DNA of 64,000 bases from Copromyces sp. CBS 386.78. Lineage: Eukaryota > Ascomycota > Sordariomycetes > Sordariales > Sordariaceae. The stretch is from contig MU839189.1 of NCBI GenBank assembly GCA_030685235.1, forward strand, positions 89,016 through 153,015, given 5' to 3'. Made by a program: the position numbers and the translations under genes. Under the pieces are notes generated by a model that was not told where the DNA came from, did not search any database, and worked only from the letters and a program-made list of their open reading frames with translations. Shown one piece after another: positions 13,901 through 23,825 of this stretch; positions within the stretch are counted from its first letter, which is position 1, and every line of letters begins with the position of its first letter.

Positions 13901-16281
13901 CCATTTCGGTGGGGTTTTGCTTCTGTCAGCGCTGTTGCCCCTGGTGCTTTTGTTCCATGAAATCCCTAGGTTCCATTCGGTTCCCGTCATCCCGTCCCCC
14001 ACCTCACCCAGAGGTAACGGGCAGCAAGTTGTCTCCGAGTCGTCGGCATCCATCTCATTCTCACCGTCATCTTCATCTCCCGCATCGACCTCATCTCCGC
14101 GTGGTCAGAACCTTTCAGCCTCCGCCACACACCGGTCCACTCACACTTCCCTCGGTCTGCTGCCGACAGGACAGCACCCTTCAGGAGAGGCCCCCGCCTG
14201 GTTAATCGAGCCAACCCCCAATCATCGGCGAGACGCCGCAGACTCAGCTCTTTCCGCCAATGGAGCTTGGTGATAGACGACTTGACGGCGTATCTGGCCT
14301 TGACAGCAGTTGCCTGATGGTTAAAAGAGTTTCTTCGCGAGTTCTGGCAAACACCATGAGCGACTGAGTGTCGGTCAAGCAGTACGACCTGCTTCATGCT
14401 GACACTGAACCAAGTGTTTGTGTGTGATGCTTCAGTCAGTGCAGCAGCAATTCATCACCAAGAGACGAGAGGCTCTCAACATCTGACGCTGTCACGAGCA
14501 ATTACCCGTGCCTTGTCCAGCATCCCCAAGTCTGAGCGTGAAAACGCCTCACCTTGATGGCCGTCGTCTGGACTCTTCGACAGGGAAATATCGAGATGTG
14601 TCCAGAGTTCCCCAGGGCAAACTACCTTAAATTTTAGCCATCATGGCCGGTGTGTGAGAGACTTAGCCATGCTGCGCCCTCGCCATACCCTGCGAGCCTT
14701 CCTGGAAAACGTGTTAAACGGCCATGAAGGCCACCTCACAAGGCGAACAAGTGGCCTTCCGATTCTCGACCCTCGGGAACCACGCCAAGCGAATGGGACC
14801 AGAGGAAGATATCCAGATAAGAGTTTGGATTTGTGCGACGGAACACGCCTTTGGCTGACACTGGCATCCATGGCCAAGGTCTTTTATTCGTCAGTGAGGC
14901 ATGCTGGCCAATCCAGTCGGCATCGAGTAAAGAAATGCGGCCAAGCCCTGTCATCTGTTCGCGGGGAAATTCTGGGAACACAGCAATTTGCAGACACCCG
15001 GTCTATCGATAAAGTCGCTGTCTTGACGCCGGTCGCCGCTGTTGTGTAAATACTCAAAATCGTCCATTACTACCCCTGAAGCTGAATGGATAGCCCTATG
15101 CACGGGTCGCCATATATGGGTGAGTGCTCCCCCTAACACTGACCTGAGTCTCAGCTGGTAGGACGGCTGGCTCCAAGCAGTGTGTGTTTTGCTACCCTTC
15201 CACTGCTCCCTCGAACCATTCTGTGCATCTTCTACTCATAACAAAGGGGTATGCGTAATCTGGCTGTATCGTAGGTTGCCATTTGGGGGTCGGGAATGCC
15301 GCAAAGGACGACGTCGTCCTCGACCTTTGGGCGGGTATGAAGCGGGCTGCAACGCTACCGTAGCTTGCATAGGTCTATTTGAGTTACTGAAGGGGGGCCG
15401 AAATAGAATGCTTGCAGCCCTATTGGCCAATGGCATCACCACCCTAGACTTAGATCCTAGAGCAGATCTTGGGATGAATGGAAGTGACCAGGCTCAGCCA
15501 GGGTTGCAGAGCCTGGAGCTTGGTCGAGCTGACCGGGGATGCTTTTGGAAGGATCCCCAAACAACATCCAACACATTTGAAAAAGCCACGGCTAGTCTCA
15601 GAGAGGATGGTGAGTCTGGACAACGGCCACCTGGGGTGCCAATCAAGGCACTATCTACGACCAACATGGATGTTGACCCGCGGACATCACAATCTCCTCC
15701 CTTGCCCGCGGATAGCTTCCTGGACGGATGCAGACACCAACACCATTCCTCGCTGAACTCGGCACTCCAAGAAAATCCACTACACGTTCACGATGAGAAC
15801 GTGAGTGATGGCAGAGTATGACGTGCGTGACCACGCCACACTCGGTACAGAAACTCCTTCATGTTACTCTACCCGTCTCTCGGGCGTTCATTATTTCAAG
15901 TTGCCCCCTTTGCAAGTGCAAAGACCAACCCAACCATACGGGTCAGCCGTAATTTATACGGGTCGTACAACACACATGGACAAAGGTCCCAGGCCTCAGC
16001 ATTCCGATACTACCGTCAGGGCGGCCACTTGCGAATATTATCACTCGCCTCCCCATGCCTCTCCTTTCTGTTTCGTCTTTTAGCTCAAGGTCCTTCGGCA
16101 TCTCGTTGGTATCATCATACTGTTGGTTGAGGGTTCCATAACTGCAAAGCAAAACATCTTTCGGCACCGACAGATTTTATCATTTCACTTCATCCTCTAC
16201 ACGCCATGTGCGAAGACAGATTCGCACTTCTACCCTAGTCCTTTTACTTTCTTCCGTTATGCCCGGGGGGTTCCGGCCAAG
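10951..16281. other. Gene-poor stretch of normal composition
   Basis: About 5.3 kb of DNA of ordinary composition lies between the RIP block and the first convincing gene. Several open frames of 60-213 codons exist on both strands (the longest at 15180-15821 and 13710-14273), but none shows a recognisable domain or a convincing start. In the region 13,900-14,200 three frames are open together because of a pyrimidine-rich S/P-type composition, which argues against any one being coding. The right-hand few hundred bases are presumably promoter and 5' leader of the gene starting at 16282. Confidence 0.5.
16204..16236 (+). promoter_or_regulatory. Upstream ORF of 10 codons in the leader of the 16282 gene
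   Basis: An ATG at 16204 opens a 10-codon frame (MCEDRFALLP) ended by TAG, 46 bp before the main start codon. A second upstream ATG at 16259 lies 23 bp before the main start, out of frame, and stays open into the main gene as far as 16999. If the transcript begins upstream of 16204, both would be met before the main ATG and could lower its translation. The transcription start is not known from sequence. Confidence 0.4.
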
Positions 16282-19200
16282 ATGCTGTCAAAGCCGGGAT
16301 CCACAATCCGAAAGCTTGTCTCCCCGAAGAAGACCCTGTTTGTCGAGGAATACGAGGGCTCCTACTTTCACCACGACGATGAGGGCTACAGATCGTTCTA
16401 CAGAGAGCTTAAAATGCGGTCGTGGGGTCTTCGAAGGGGTTCAAAGCCTGATCTGGATGTCCCGAAGAAGGAGGGCCTTCACAAGATACTCACTGTTGTC
16501 CCACCCCTTCCCGACACTCCGCTCTCATCAAGGTCTTCTTTGTCCAGCTGCGGCTATAGTACAGACCATACCAGTCCTCAATGTTCTTCCCAGCGTGTCG
16601 GAGGCCATAGTCCTCAGAGGAGTCTACTTCTTTGTCCTGAACACCTCGAGCACCAGCCACAGCAAGCCCGAGGGAGAAGTCAGCCCCCCAGCACGACACC
16701 GAGGACGCCTCCCAGAACACCGATTACACAAGAGTTACACCAGATTATTCTTCTACCGCCTTCACCTTCCCTGCAACAAGACGAGCCGAACCGTGACTAT
16801 TCGATTCGCCGACCTAGTATTACTTCGACTGGCCTGGGGATCAACTATCAATCTTTATCTACAGAGGAGATTGCCGAAGGCTATACCGGCTCCAGAGAGC
16901 AACATTGTTTACCAAGCAATGGATGTTCGAACGACATCCAGCAGCTCATTCCGGAGATGGATAAGGCATTCCAGCCACAACGGTCCCCGATCGAAATAAA
17001 GCTGCCGTTACCGGCGCTTGTTATCCCGCCGACGACATATTACTCGGCAAATCACACAAAGCCTTTGACGCCTGTCCATACTTCCTCCCAGTGGAATAAA
17101 GCGCGGAGAAGAAGTCAGGCGTCATTGCAATCCTTCACACCGCCCTCTAAAAGGTCTTTCTTGCTCACAAGTCCGGCAAGGTTTGCCTCGGCCAGTAGGA
17201 CAAAGAGAAAGAAGTCAAAGAAATCCCAAAGGCGGCCGCGCATAGTCAGCACACCGGTCTCGATATGGGCACTACCAGACACTGCCCGGAATTTATTCGA
17301 ACGCTTCAACCCCATTGAAGCAGATGAGGTGCTGCCGGAGAGCATCTTGCAGGAAATAATGGACAGAGCTTGTCTAGCCCAGTCAGCGATGAATGATGGA
17401 GTGACGGCAACCGATCAAGAAGGTGATCAACCATCCCAGCAGCCCATTACGCCTGTCGAACCGTTCCACCTCGACGACTTGCCGACACGGATCGACAATG
17501 CCGGCGTCAGCTTGACTGTCACTTCGGCCACTCCTCCACTTGGGACGGCGCGGCCGCCTTTATCTGGTCAAGGCGAGATCACCAGAGACGACTGCGCAAC
17601 ACCAAAGCAGCAGTTGCAGGAAGATGGGCAGAAAGAGAACCGGCCGAGAAGTCCTCCCGTTACCTTGGCAGAGGATGGAAAGGAACATAGTCTACCCATT
17701 ATGTTTCGCCTCGAAGAAGAAGAAGCTCAACAACCTCATAAGCCGCCGAGTGTCGCTCATCTCACACCTTCCACAACTGGTCCCATCAGGCCCGTACCGC
17801 GGCGTACTCCGTCCAGGCAACTACCTCCCCTTCCGACCATTCCTGAGGGCATCACCAGTTCGATGTTGACACCTACATCTACCTCATCTCCTGGATTCGC
17901 CTCCGATGCCTGCAATGACGACTTTGTATTTCTCAAAAGCACCCCATACACCGTGACGATGCCATCTTTCCGTCACGGACCGATCCGAATACCCAAGCCC
18001 GAACCTCCCATCAACCAGCTCGCCGCTAATGCCGAAGATGGTCTTGACTGGGTAGCATTTCAAATTTCGATCGGGAGCGGTATCGGTGACTTCGACAGCG
18101 ACCCCCTTGACTACTCACGGCCTTCGGATGCTGAGCTTAATGAGCGCGACGACATCATTGCCTGGTTCTCCGGTTTTGGGTTCGATGGGCATGGTGCGTT
18201 GAGGACCTTTCCGACCGTCGAAGAGCAAATTGAGCTCAAGAAGCTTAAACAAGAAAATGCCCGCTTGCACACGCATTCCGCGAGCGTTGGTAGCCCCTTG
18301 AACATGGCTAGACAAGGGACTCCAGACGGCGGCAGCAGAGGCAGAGGGCCAACCGGGAACGAATTTCGCCGGATTCAGCATTTGCAAGCATACGACTGGG
18401 ACCGAAAACATTTCCATGAGCGGTCGGCAAGCGTCAACGATTATCTTCCTTCCCATGCCCCTGCGACTCACATTGCTGCTCATCAGATGCAGCAACAACA
18501 CTATCTGCCCTGGATATCACAAAAGACACCTTCCTCAACCTGGCCCATCGAACGTCAATCGAGGGACCATCTCGAGAAGCCTGCAATCAACACTCCCTAC
18601 GGTCACGCTCACAGTCAAAGTTGGAGTTACTCGCCTGCACCTTTCCCAGCGCCAACATCCAATACCACCGTTCGCCGGGATCATAGCCGCGGTCGCAGTT
18701 CAAGCGATGCCGCCAACACCAACATTGACAACACCCCGGTCCCAACGACAATCAACCGCAATCAATCACCTACGCTGCGAACGTCAACACCAACAAAGAC
18801 TCACACATCCCGGCTCCAACCACCACAAACTCAAAGACCTGGGACGCCACAACATCAAATCCAACAACAGCCATCTTCCCTTGCGCTAACATCATCCTCA
18901 CTATTCCCATCACCAACCATCCAACGATCCGAATCTCCCTTTCTCCCAGGTTTTACCTTCCAATACGAGCAACAAATGGAAATTTCATCGTCGATAGTCC
19001 CAACCCACCAACAAGCACCACATTCACAACCGACAAGGCAAACGGCCAAAAAAATACCCCAAGCAATCGACGCGGCCCGCGCCCGCACTTGGCGGCAGGG
19101 AGAACAGCAGGGATCGCGCCACCGCCGCAACGACTCGCAAGAAAGTATAAAAAGTCTGCCGCAGAGCCCGGCGCTCAACATGGTGGTGTCACGGGACGTG

Positions 19201-19302
19201 AATGGCCAGGAGTATGTGATCCCGATGGGGTTCAATTTGGATCATGATTTGGGAGATTTTCTGAGGTGGGAGGCGGAGCATGTTGCGTTGGGGATTGATT
19301 GA
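16282..19302 (+). CDS. Large disordered protein of unknown function (1006 aa)
   Basis: A single uninterrupted frame of 1006 residues. I chose the ATG at 16282 (A at -3, then MLSKPGSTIRKLVSPKK) because the in-frame codons upstream are of untranslated-leader character and lack an ATG. The N-terminus (about residues 1-70) is compact and charged, with 'FVEEYEGSYFHHDDEGYRSF'. A second folded-looking block lies about residues 575-665, containing 'IAWFSGFGFDGHGALRTF' and a short helical 'VEEQIELKKLKQENARLH'. The rest is low-complexity S/P/T/Q sequence with many Q and H runs toward the C-terminus, and a basic KR-rich patch near residues 300-320 that could be a nuclear signal. I do not recognise the family. 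The stop codon is followed by a short (GATT) repeat. No intron is needed. Confidence 0.8.
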   Translation: MLSKPGSTIRKLVSPKKTLFVEEYEGSYFHHDDEGYRSFYRELKMRSWGLRRGSKPDLDVPKKEGLHKILTVVPPLPDTPLSSRSSLSSCGYSTDHTSPQCSSQRVGGHSPQRSLLLCPEHLEHQPQQARGRSQPPSTTPRTPPRTPITQELHQIILLPPSPSLQQDEPNRDYSIRRPSITSTGLGINYQSLSTEEIAEGYTGSREQHCLPSNGCSNDIQQLIPEMDKAFQPQRSPIEIKLPLPALVIPPTTYYSANHTKPLTPVHTSSQWNKARRRSQASLQSFTPPSKRSFLLTSPARFASASRTKRKKSKKSQRRPRIVSTPVSIWALPDTARNLFERFNPIEADEVLPESILQEIMDRACLAQSAMNDGVTATDQEGDQPSQQPITPVEPFHLDDLPTRIDNAGVSLTVTSATPPLGTARPPLSGQGEITRDDCATPKQQLQEDGQKENRPRSPPVTLAEDGKEHSLPIMFRLEEEEAQQPHKPPSVAHLTPSTTGPIRPVPRRTPSRQLPPLPTIPEGITSSMLTPTSTSSPGFASDACNDDFVFLKSTPYTVTMPSFRHGPIRIPKPEPPINQLAANAEDGLDWVAFQISIGSGIGDFDSDPLDYSRPSDAELNERDDIIAWFSGFGFDGHGALRTFPTVEEQIELKKLKQENARLHTHSASVGSPLNMARQGTPDGGSRGRGPTGNEFRRIQHLQAYDWDRKHFHERSASVNDYLPSHAPATHIAAHQMQQQHYLPWISQKTPSSTWPIERQSRDHLEKPAINTPYGHAHSQSWSYSPAPFPAPTSNTTVRRDHSRGRSSSDAANTNIDNTPVPTTINRNQSPTLRTSTPTKTHTSRLQPPQTQRPGTPQHQIQQQPSSLALTSSSLFPSPTIQRSESPFLPGFTFQYEQQMEISSSIVPTHQQAPHSQPTRQTAKKIPQAIDAARARTWRQGEQQGSRHRRNDSQESIKSLPQSPALNMVVSRDVNGQEYVIPMGFNLDHDLGDFLRWEAEHVALGID

Positions 19303-19312
19303 TTGATTGATT
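19283..19312 (+). repeat. (GATT)n microsatellite spanning the stop codon region
   Basis: Four tandem GATT units followed by GACT overlap the last two codons (Ile-Asp) and the TGA stop of the 16282-19302 gene and run into its 3' flank. Length variation here would alter the C-terminus by only a few residues. Confidence 0.7.
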
Positions 19313-20683
19313 GACTGGTGGCATGATTGTTTGTGGGTGGTTGGAATGTTTAAAAAAAGGAAATACGAGGGGTGGGAAGGGGACACTAGGAGGCAAACTG
19401 AATGAACTAAGCGCGATGGCGTTTCTGGCTACTGTTTGGTTTTCTTTGCACTTGCATATTGGATCTTTCCGTTAATCTCCTTTTATGATACCACTTTTTA
19501 GTTGATCTATATCACAGCGAAAATGATTCCCTGTTCAACATCAACCACTGAAAGGAGTTATTGTTGAGTGTACACAGACTCTGTTGTCAACATCACCGTC
19601 GCAAGAATACATTATGCATACATCAACATGGCGAGATATCCATATTCGCCTCGTTTACATATACCCATATTGATCTTTCTCCCGACTCTGTATACCAGGG
19701 ACATCCAACATATCCGAATATGAAGGGTCAATCTGAACCACGGTTCTGATGAGGCAATGCTACGAGGCACAGGTGGTTCCACGCCTTTCGTAATTTGTGC
19801 CGCGGAACAAGGCATTGGATGAGGCAATGACGATCGGTACCTGCATCACTCTGCGACTTCATCGCGATCCTCATAAGTATCGTCAGAACCCAGCACTGCA
19901 GACCTGTCTTGTGCCTGCCTGCACGGCCGACTAGCGGCCGCACCTGCTTAATTGTCCCACGAGTTGGAAAGGAGGCAGTTGACATATAGAAGGCACGCTC
20001 GGCTGTGAGGTGGAAGTGTTACAGACACAGAAGCAAGCCATCACAAAGTGGAAAGAGGCCAGGGCTGTCAAGGAAGGAAGGAAGGGAGGGAGGGAGGAAG
20101 CCATTTACCAAGGTAAGCGAGACAACTGATTGGAAGTCTTGTGGGCTACGAGGAATCTTGTATAGGAATCTCGCAAGCCCCCCCGCTTTCTGGCTGGCTT
20201 CGATTTCTTTTGCTCATTGAAATCCAGCACGTCGTCGGTTTCCCTGATCCTTTTGCCTTTTACGTACCTATCCTGTTGTGTCTTGATGCGGGAACATCGA
20301 TGTCCCGCCCCATCATGCCTTCCATAACATAGCTCAACATGGCTTGCCCAGGCAAGTGCTATGAACCGACGATGTGTCCGACGGGGGTGTGCTCCTCCTT
20401 CAAAGACAGTCACTGTCGGACTTTCGTCTGGCAAGGAGTTGGCTCAATCCTTTTCATCACAATCAAGCGTTTCCACACATGAGCTGCGGGTGGAAAAATT
20501 CCATGTTGTGTTTCTTTCGGACCTTCCTTCCCTTCTCCCGCCCCAAATATTCGAGTGAATGGAAAATTTACCATCATTCGTCTCACCCGCCCTCCCGCAC
20601 CTTCCATCCCATCTCGGCCCTCGCACCTTCCCTAACCGACCGACCAACCTGCCCTCCACCACTCCTTCCCTCTTTACCATCCG
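19303..20683. other. Intergenic region, no gene seen
   Basis: This is the 3' flank of the 1006-residue gene and the 5' flank of the possible Pol III RNA. Small open frames occur on both strands but none is supported. It contains a GGAA/GGGA purine microsatellite at about 20071-20100. A TATTTAA word at the right border (about 20685-20691) may be a TATA element for the possible RNA gene. Confidence 0.5.
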
Positions 20684-20749
20684 GTATTTAACCCCCACCG
20701 CCGCGCCTTCCTTCCACCACCAAAAGACAGTCATTAACAGTCACCCGAC

Positions 20750-21230
20750 TGCCGAGTAGTCTAGTGGGCAACCACGATGCTCCGCTCGAGGCGTGCCGCG
20801 TTCGAATCCCGGACAAAGCACTTGGCAAAAAGATTTTCTGTATGTCCAGAGCCGATCTGTAAGCGTGGCACCACCTATGTTCCAGACCACAGCGAGGACA
20901 AATGTCATTCCAGGGCAGCAGGAAGAGCTTACCGCGGTGTAAGATGCTGTCCCTGGCCGCTGCTTGGGTGGACTTGGGGACTGTCCCGTGACCCAGTGAT
21001 AAGTCCAATTGTATACAGTCTGTCTAAGCGTCCTTGTCAATAGTACTTAGAAGGCACGATATTCTTCGACCCCGAAAGATTGAGCGTACGGCGTGATACT
21101 TTCGGGGAATAGGAACAGTGACCGAACTGGGGGGAAGAATAAAGATCGTGATTTGAAGCGTTGGGTTTCTGGACTGTCTCAAAAAAATTTTTTCTTCTCT
21201 TCTTTTTTTTTTTTTTTTTTTTTTTGCGGT
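20750..21230 (+). ncRNA. Possible Pol III structured RNA with tRNA-like A and B boxes
   Basis: TAGTCTAGTGG at 20757-20767 matches the Pol III A-box consensus and CGTTCGAATCC at 20799-20809 matches the B-box at one mismatch. Their 42-bp spacing is that of an ordinary tRNA. The flanks do not form an acceptor stem, so this is not an intact tRNA. TATTTAA lies about 65 bp upstream of the tRNA-like start. Downstream are stable inverted repeats: CCAGGGCAGCA with TGCTGTCCCTGG (about 20909-20958), GGACTT with AAGTCC, and a perfect 9-bp stem CCCCGAAAG/CTTTCGGGG (21070-21078 with 21099-21107). A T-run of about 23 (21203-21225) could terminate Pol III. A tRNA-like leader ahead of a structured RNA recalls yeast RPR1, but I could not find the conserved RNase P or MRP core. 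A tRNA-derived SINE or a tRNA pseudogene with chance hairpins is the alternative. Confidence 0.4.
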
Positions 21231-21575
21231 CCTCTTCTACTCTCGTATTTCTAGTTATAAGTTTGATACCAGTGGTTGCTACTAAAATCGCCCCGTACTT
21301 TCTTCCCGCTAGAGATGTTAACGCTTGTGATATCGTGATGCAGTGTGGTTCTTTATAAGGAGGGATGATAGTACGGATGGATAAGTATTACCGTTAAAGG
21401 CGCACGTCCGCCTGGCGGTGAAACTATTAAAAGATAAATTACGCTTTGCTTAGGATGCGTGTCTTCTAAATAAACCATTGTCGTCAGATCTCGCGATGAT
21501 TGAGAAGGAGCACCAAGTGTAGAAAACCTCGAATTGCTATCACCGCACATCACCAACACTTGTTATCTCCCAACC
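21231..21575. other. Intergenic 3' flank of rad1
   Basis: About 345 bp between the T-run and the rad1 stop codon (the gene is on the minus strand, so this is its 3' side). The part 21,240-21,480 is moderately AT-rich with TpA words, possibly a small decayed repeat. No gene seen. Confidence 0.45.
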
Positions 21576-22697
21576 TCACGCCTCGCCCATATCAACATCG
21601 TCACCCTCCCTTTCAGTATCACTCTCCTCATTCCCATCCGTTGCATACGGCACAAACCGAAAGTCCAAGAAACTCAACCCAGCTCCTCCACCTGGAAAAC
21701 CTCCTCCCGCGCCACCGGCAGCCCCTTCCACCTCCACCATAAACTGCATGCTCAACACACCCTGCCCATCGCCCCTCAAGCTGACCTTGCTCGCAATCTT
21801 CATCGCCTCCGTCGCCGCCTTGATGGTATCAAACTTAAACGTCTGGCTCCATCTCCTCTCCCCTTTAGCCCGATCCACCGCCCTAACCGAGAACGTCTCC
21901 AACAGATCCCTTCCGCGCTTGAAATCCACCGTGCTCTCCACCCCGGGAGCTGCCGCACCAGTGTGGCTTCCGGACGTCCTAAATCTCAAGTATGGCTCCT
22001 TGCGCGAGACTACGATCGTCAGCCTTTCGGGACTGATGCTGCCCACCTCTGCTAGCGCGTCTAGCAGGTAGCGTGCCTGCATGATGACCTTGAAGGACAA
22101 GTCGTCGACGTCAAAGGGGATGTCCTCGGGCATCTCGGGCAGGTAAGTGGTTAGGTTGCAGGTCGTCTTGACTCCCCCCTCATCAAGGATGATGCTGAAG
22201 GGCCCGCCATCAGAGGGGTAGCTGAGGATGCAGGTGCCGTTGGAGGATGTGGTGGAAGAGCCGTGGAGGGTTTGGAGGCTGAAGGCGTCTGAGCCGTTAC
22301 CGCTGCGTTGTTGGTGGTTCAGGCGCGGGTTGCCGCGCACGAGAGGGTCGATGTCGAGCCGCGATTGGCGGGCGGCGACGTCGGCGACGCCGAAGATTTG
22401 GAGGGTTTCGAGGAAGGCGGGGAGAGAGATTTGGAAGGAAACGGGCTCAGGTCCGTCGTCATCGTTGCTGTCCGGGAGGTTGGTAGTGTAGCTGGCGAAG
22501 AGGTTCTTGTTCCAGTGGGCGGCGCCTTGCATAACGCGGGCATGGTCGGCGCCGAATCTGAGACCCTCGGGGGTGATTTCGACGTGGATCTTGTTGGTGA
22601 AGCCGATCGCTTTGAGGAGCTGGTAGAGCGGGCGCGTGGAGCTGGTGACTGCCCTGAACAAGGGAGGGCCGCTTGCGTCTTGAGTTGGTTGTGACAT
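21576..22697 (-). CDS. rad1: DNA damage checkpoint clamp subunit Rad1 (9-1-1 complex)
   Basis: An intronless 373-residue frame on the minus strand. The protein matches the Rad1/Rec1 family: an N-terminal PCNA-like fold beginning about residue 12 with 'FRAVTSSTRPLYQLLKAIGF', then 'VEITPEGLRF', 'SFQISLPAFLETLQIFG' and 'CNLTTYLPEMPEDIPFDVD', and late 'FRFVPYATDGNEES'. Rad1 forms a heterotrimeric ring with Rad9 and Hus1 that is loaded at DNA damage sites and promotes ATR-type checkpoint signalling in the nucleus. The length is slightly above the fission yeast protein, with a Gly-rich loop near residues 325-340 and an acidic C-terminal tail as additions. The ATG at 22697 starts directly before the conserved fold. 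It lies in the same orientation as the OST5 gene upstream, 224 bp away. Confidence 0.9.
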   Translation of the reverse strand: MSQPTQDASGPPLFRAVTSSTRPLYQLLKAIGFTNKIHVEITPEGLRFGADHARVMQGAAHWNKNLFASYTTNLPDSNDDDGPEPVSFQISLPAFLETLQIFGVADVAARQSRLDIDPLVRGNPRLNHQQRSGNGSDAFSLQTLHGSSTTSSNGTCILSYPSDGGPFSIILDEGGVKTTCNLTTYLPEMPEDIPFDVDDLSFKVIMQARYLLDALAEVGSISPERLTIVVSRKEPYLRFRTSGSHTGAAAPGVESTVDFKRGRDLLETFSVRAVDRAKGERRWSQTFKFDTIKAATEAMKIASKVSLRGDGQGVLSMQFMVEVEGAAGGAGGGFPGGGAGLSFLDFRFVPYATDGNEESDTEREGDDVDMGEA

Positions 22698-22863
22698 GTT
22701 GTTGTACTGGAAAATGACCTTCGAAGATCCAAGTTATAATAAACGTAAACGGGAAAGATGGCGTGTGATGGGTGCGTGATGTTCAGAAATCGGCTTGCTT
22801 TTGTGGTATATGCTATGTATTGTACAGAATCTCGCGGGGTCCGTAGTGCGTGCGAGAAGACTG

Positions 22864-22901
22864 CTCTTCTCTTCTTCTTCTTCTTCTTCTCTTTTTTTTT
22901 T
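22864..22901 (+). repeat. CTT microsatellite and T-run in the OST5 3' region
   Basis: CTTCTT repeats followed by about ten T; on the coding strand of the OST5 gene this is an A-run followed by GAA repeats about 20 nt after its stop codon, so it lies in the 3' UTR of OST5 or the promoter of rad1. Confidence 0.7.
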
Positions 22902-22921
22902 ATCTGCAGGGTATCTCAGTA

Positions 22922-23331
22922 TCAAACGTAAACTCCGACCGCGCAGAACATGTATACAACGCCGAACCTGTGTTCAGTAGTGGTCAGCGTTGGAAATCAG
23001 GATCAAAGAATGGCTGGGTTGTGGAAAATGGATGGTTGAGTGGAAACAGTCGAAGCACCACGGGGACGTACGCAAAGGCCAAAGAAGCCGGGATGCCCAA
23101 CAGGGGCAGGTTGACGATGGATCGGTCTAGGAGGTGGTTCGTGGTCAGCACAGGGTCAAATTAAGAGATCAGACTGCAATGAGATGACATACTGAGAGTA
23201 AAGGCGCCGGTCAAGGTGAAGCCGATGAGGAGGAGGAGGAAAGCAACGAGGAACTGGGTGCCTTTGCCAACAGTGGGGAGAAATGGGCTGCCAGACGCGG
23301 CGTGCCAGACCTCGAGCAGTGGTGAATCCAT
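22922..23331 (-). CDS. ost5: Oligosaccharyltransferase subunit OST5 (TMEM258 family), three exons
   Basis: Three small minus-strand exons, 23193-23331, 23072-23126 and 22922-22967, give 79 residues (139+55+46 nt). Intron 1 (23127-23192) runs from GTATGTC to CTCCTAG; intron 2 (22968-23071) from GTACGTC to ACACAG. The joined protein reads MDSPLLEVWHAASGSPF..., then a first membrane span 'FLVAFLLLLIGFTLTGAF', the family motif 'NRSIVNLPLLGIPASLAFA', and a second span ending 'FGVVYMFCAVGVYV'. This two-span topology and the 'LLGIPASLAF..VYMFCAVGVYV' ending are typical of OST5, a small subunit of the ER complex that transfers N-glycans to nascent proteins. It is divergent from the GCN5 gene, with 494 bp between start codons. 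The gene is too fragmented to appear as a long open frame. Confidence 0.9.
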
Positions 23332-23825
23332 TTAGTCTGGGGAGTAATTGGTTGTGGATGGTTGAAGACAGTACAATTCAAGCTGAAGCTCAAGATCTGG
23401 ACATCCAAGTGGAATGCACTCGAGAATAAAGAAGACAGGCAAATGTTGATGCAATGGTTCAAGATTCAGACGGAAGTTCGAGGGAGCTTCCCCAGATCAA
23501 CTGAAGCTCCAGCACAGTGACAGTGGACAGCACCCAGTGAGGTGAACGTGTTCGAAGCCGACGGGGAAAAAGGGTTTAGCGTGGACCGAGCTTGGGTCCC
23601 GCCCGCCAATCTTAACCCTGTTAGTCAGCCCTGCTGTTTCCACCTTGACGGAATGGTCCACTTCCCTCCTGCTTCCCGCTCCGCAACCACCGCTCCACCA
23701 CACGTCTCCCCGACGCGGTCACACTACGACAACGGACGTCAGTTCCATCAATCAACCATCATCAATCATCAATTCATCAGTCACGAACACATCCAAGCAT
23801 CGATCGGTCCTCAGCCGAGGCGGAT
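23332..23825. promoter_or_regulatory. Shared divergent promoter region of ost5 and GCN5
   Basis: The 494 bp between the two divergent start codons must hold both promoters and 5' leaders. The right half is rich in C/T runs and 'ATCAATCATC' words, as is common for fungal leaders just before a start codon. I could not assign a specific factor site. Confidence 0.5.

Noticed and set aside
13710..14273. 187-codon frame as a gene
   Set aside because: Three frames are open together in a pyrimidine-rich stretch, there is no domain, and no supported start or splice structure.
15180..15821. 213-codon frame as a gene
   Set aside because: No recognisable family features and several overlapping frames on both strands; also begins without a convincing ATG context.
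20750..20822. Intact tRNA gene
   Set aside because: A and B boxes are spaced correctly, but the two ends do not pair as an acceptor stem and the T-stem has a mismatch, so I report it only as a tRNA-like promoter region.
20909..20958. SRP, RNase P or RNase MRP RNA assignment
   Set aside because: I looked for the conserved core words of these RNAs by eye and found no convincing match, so the possible RNA is left unnamed.
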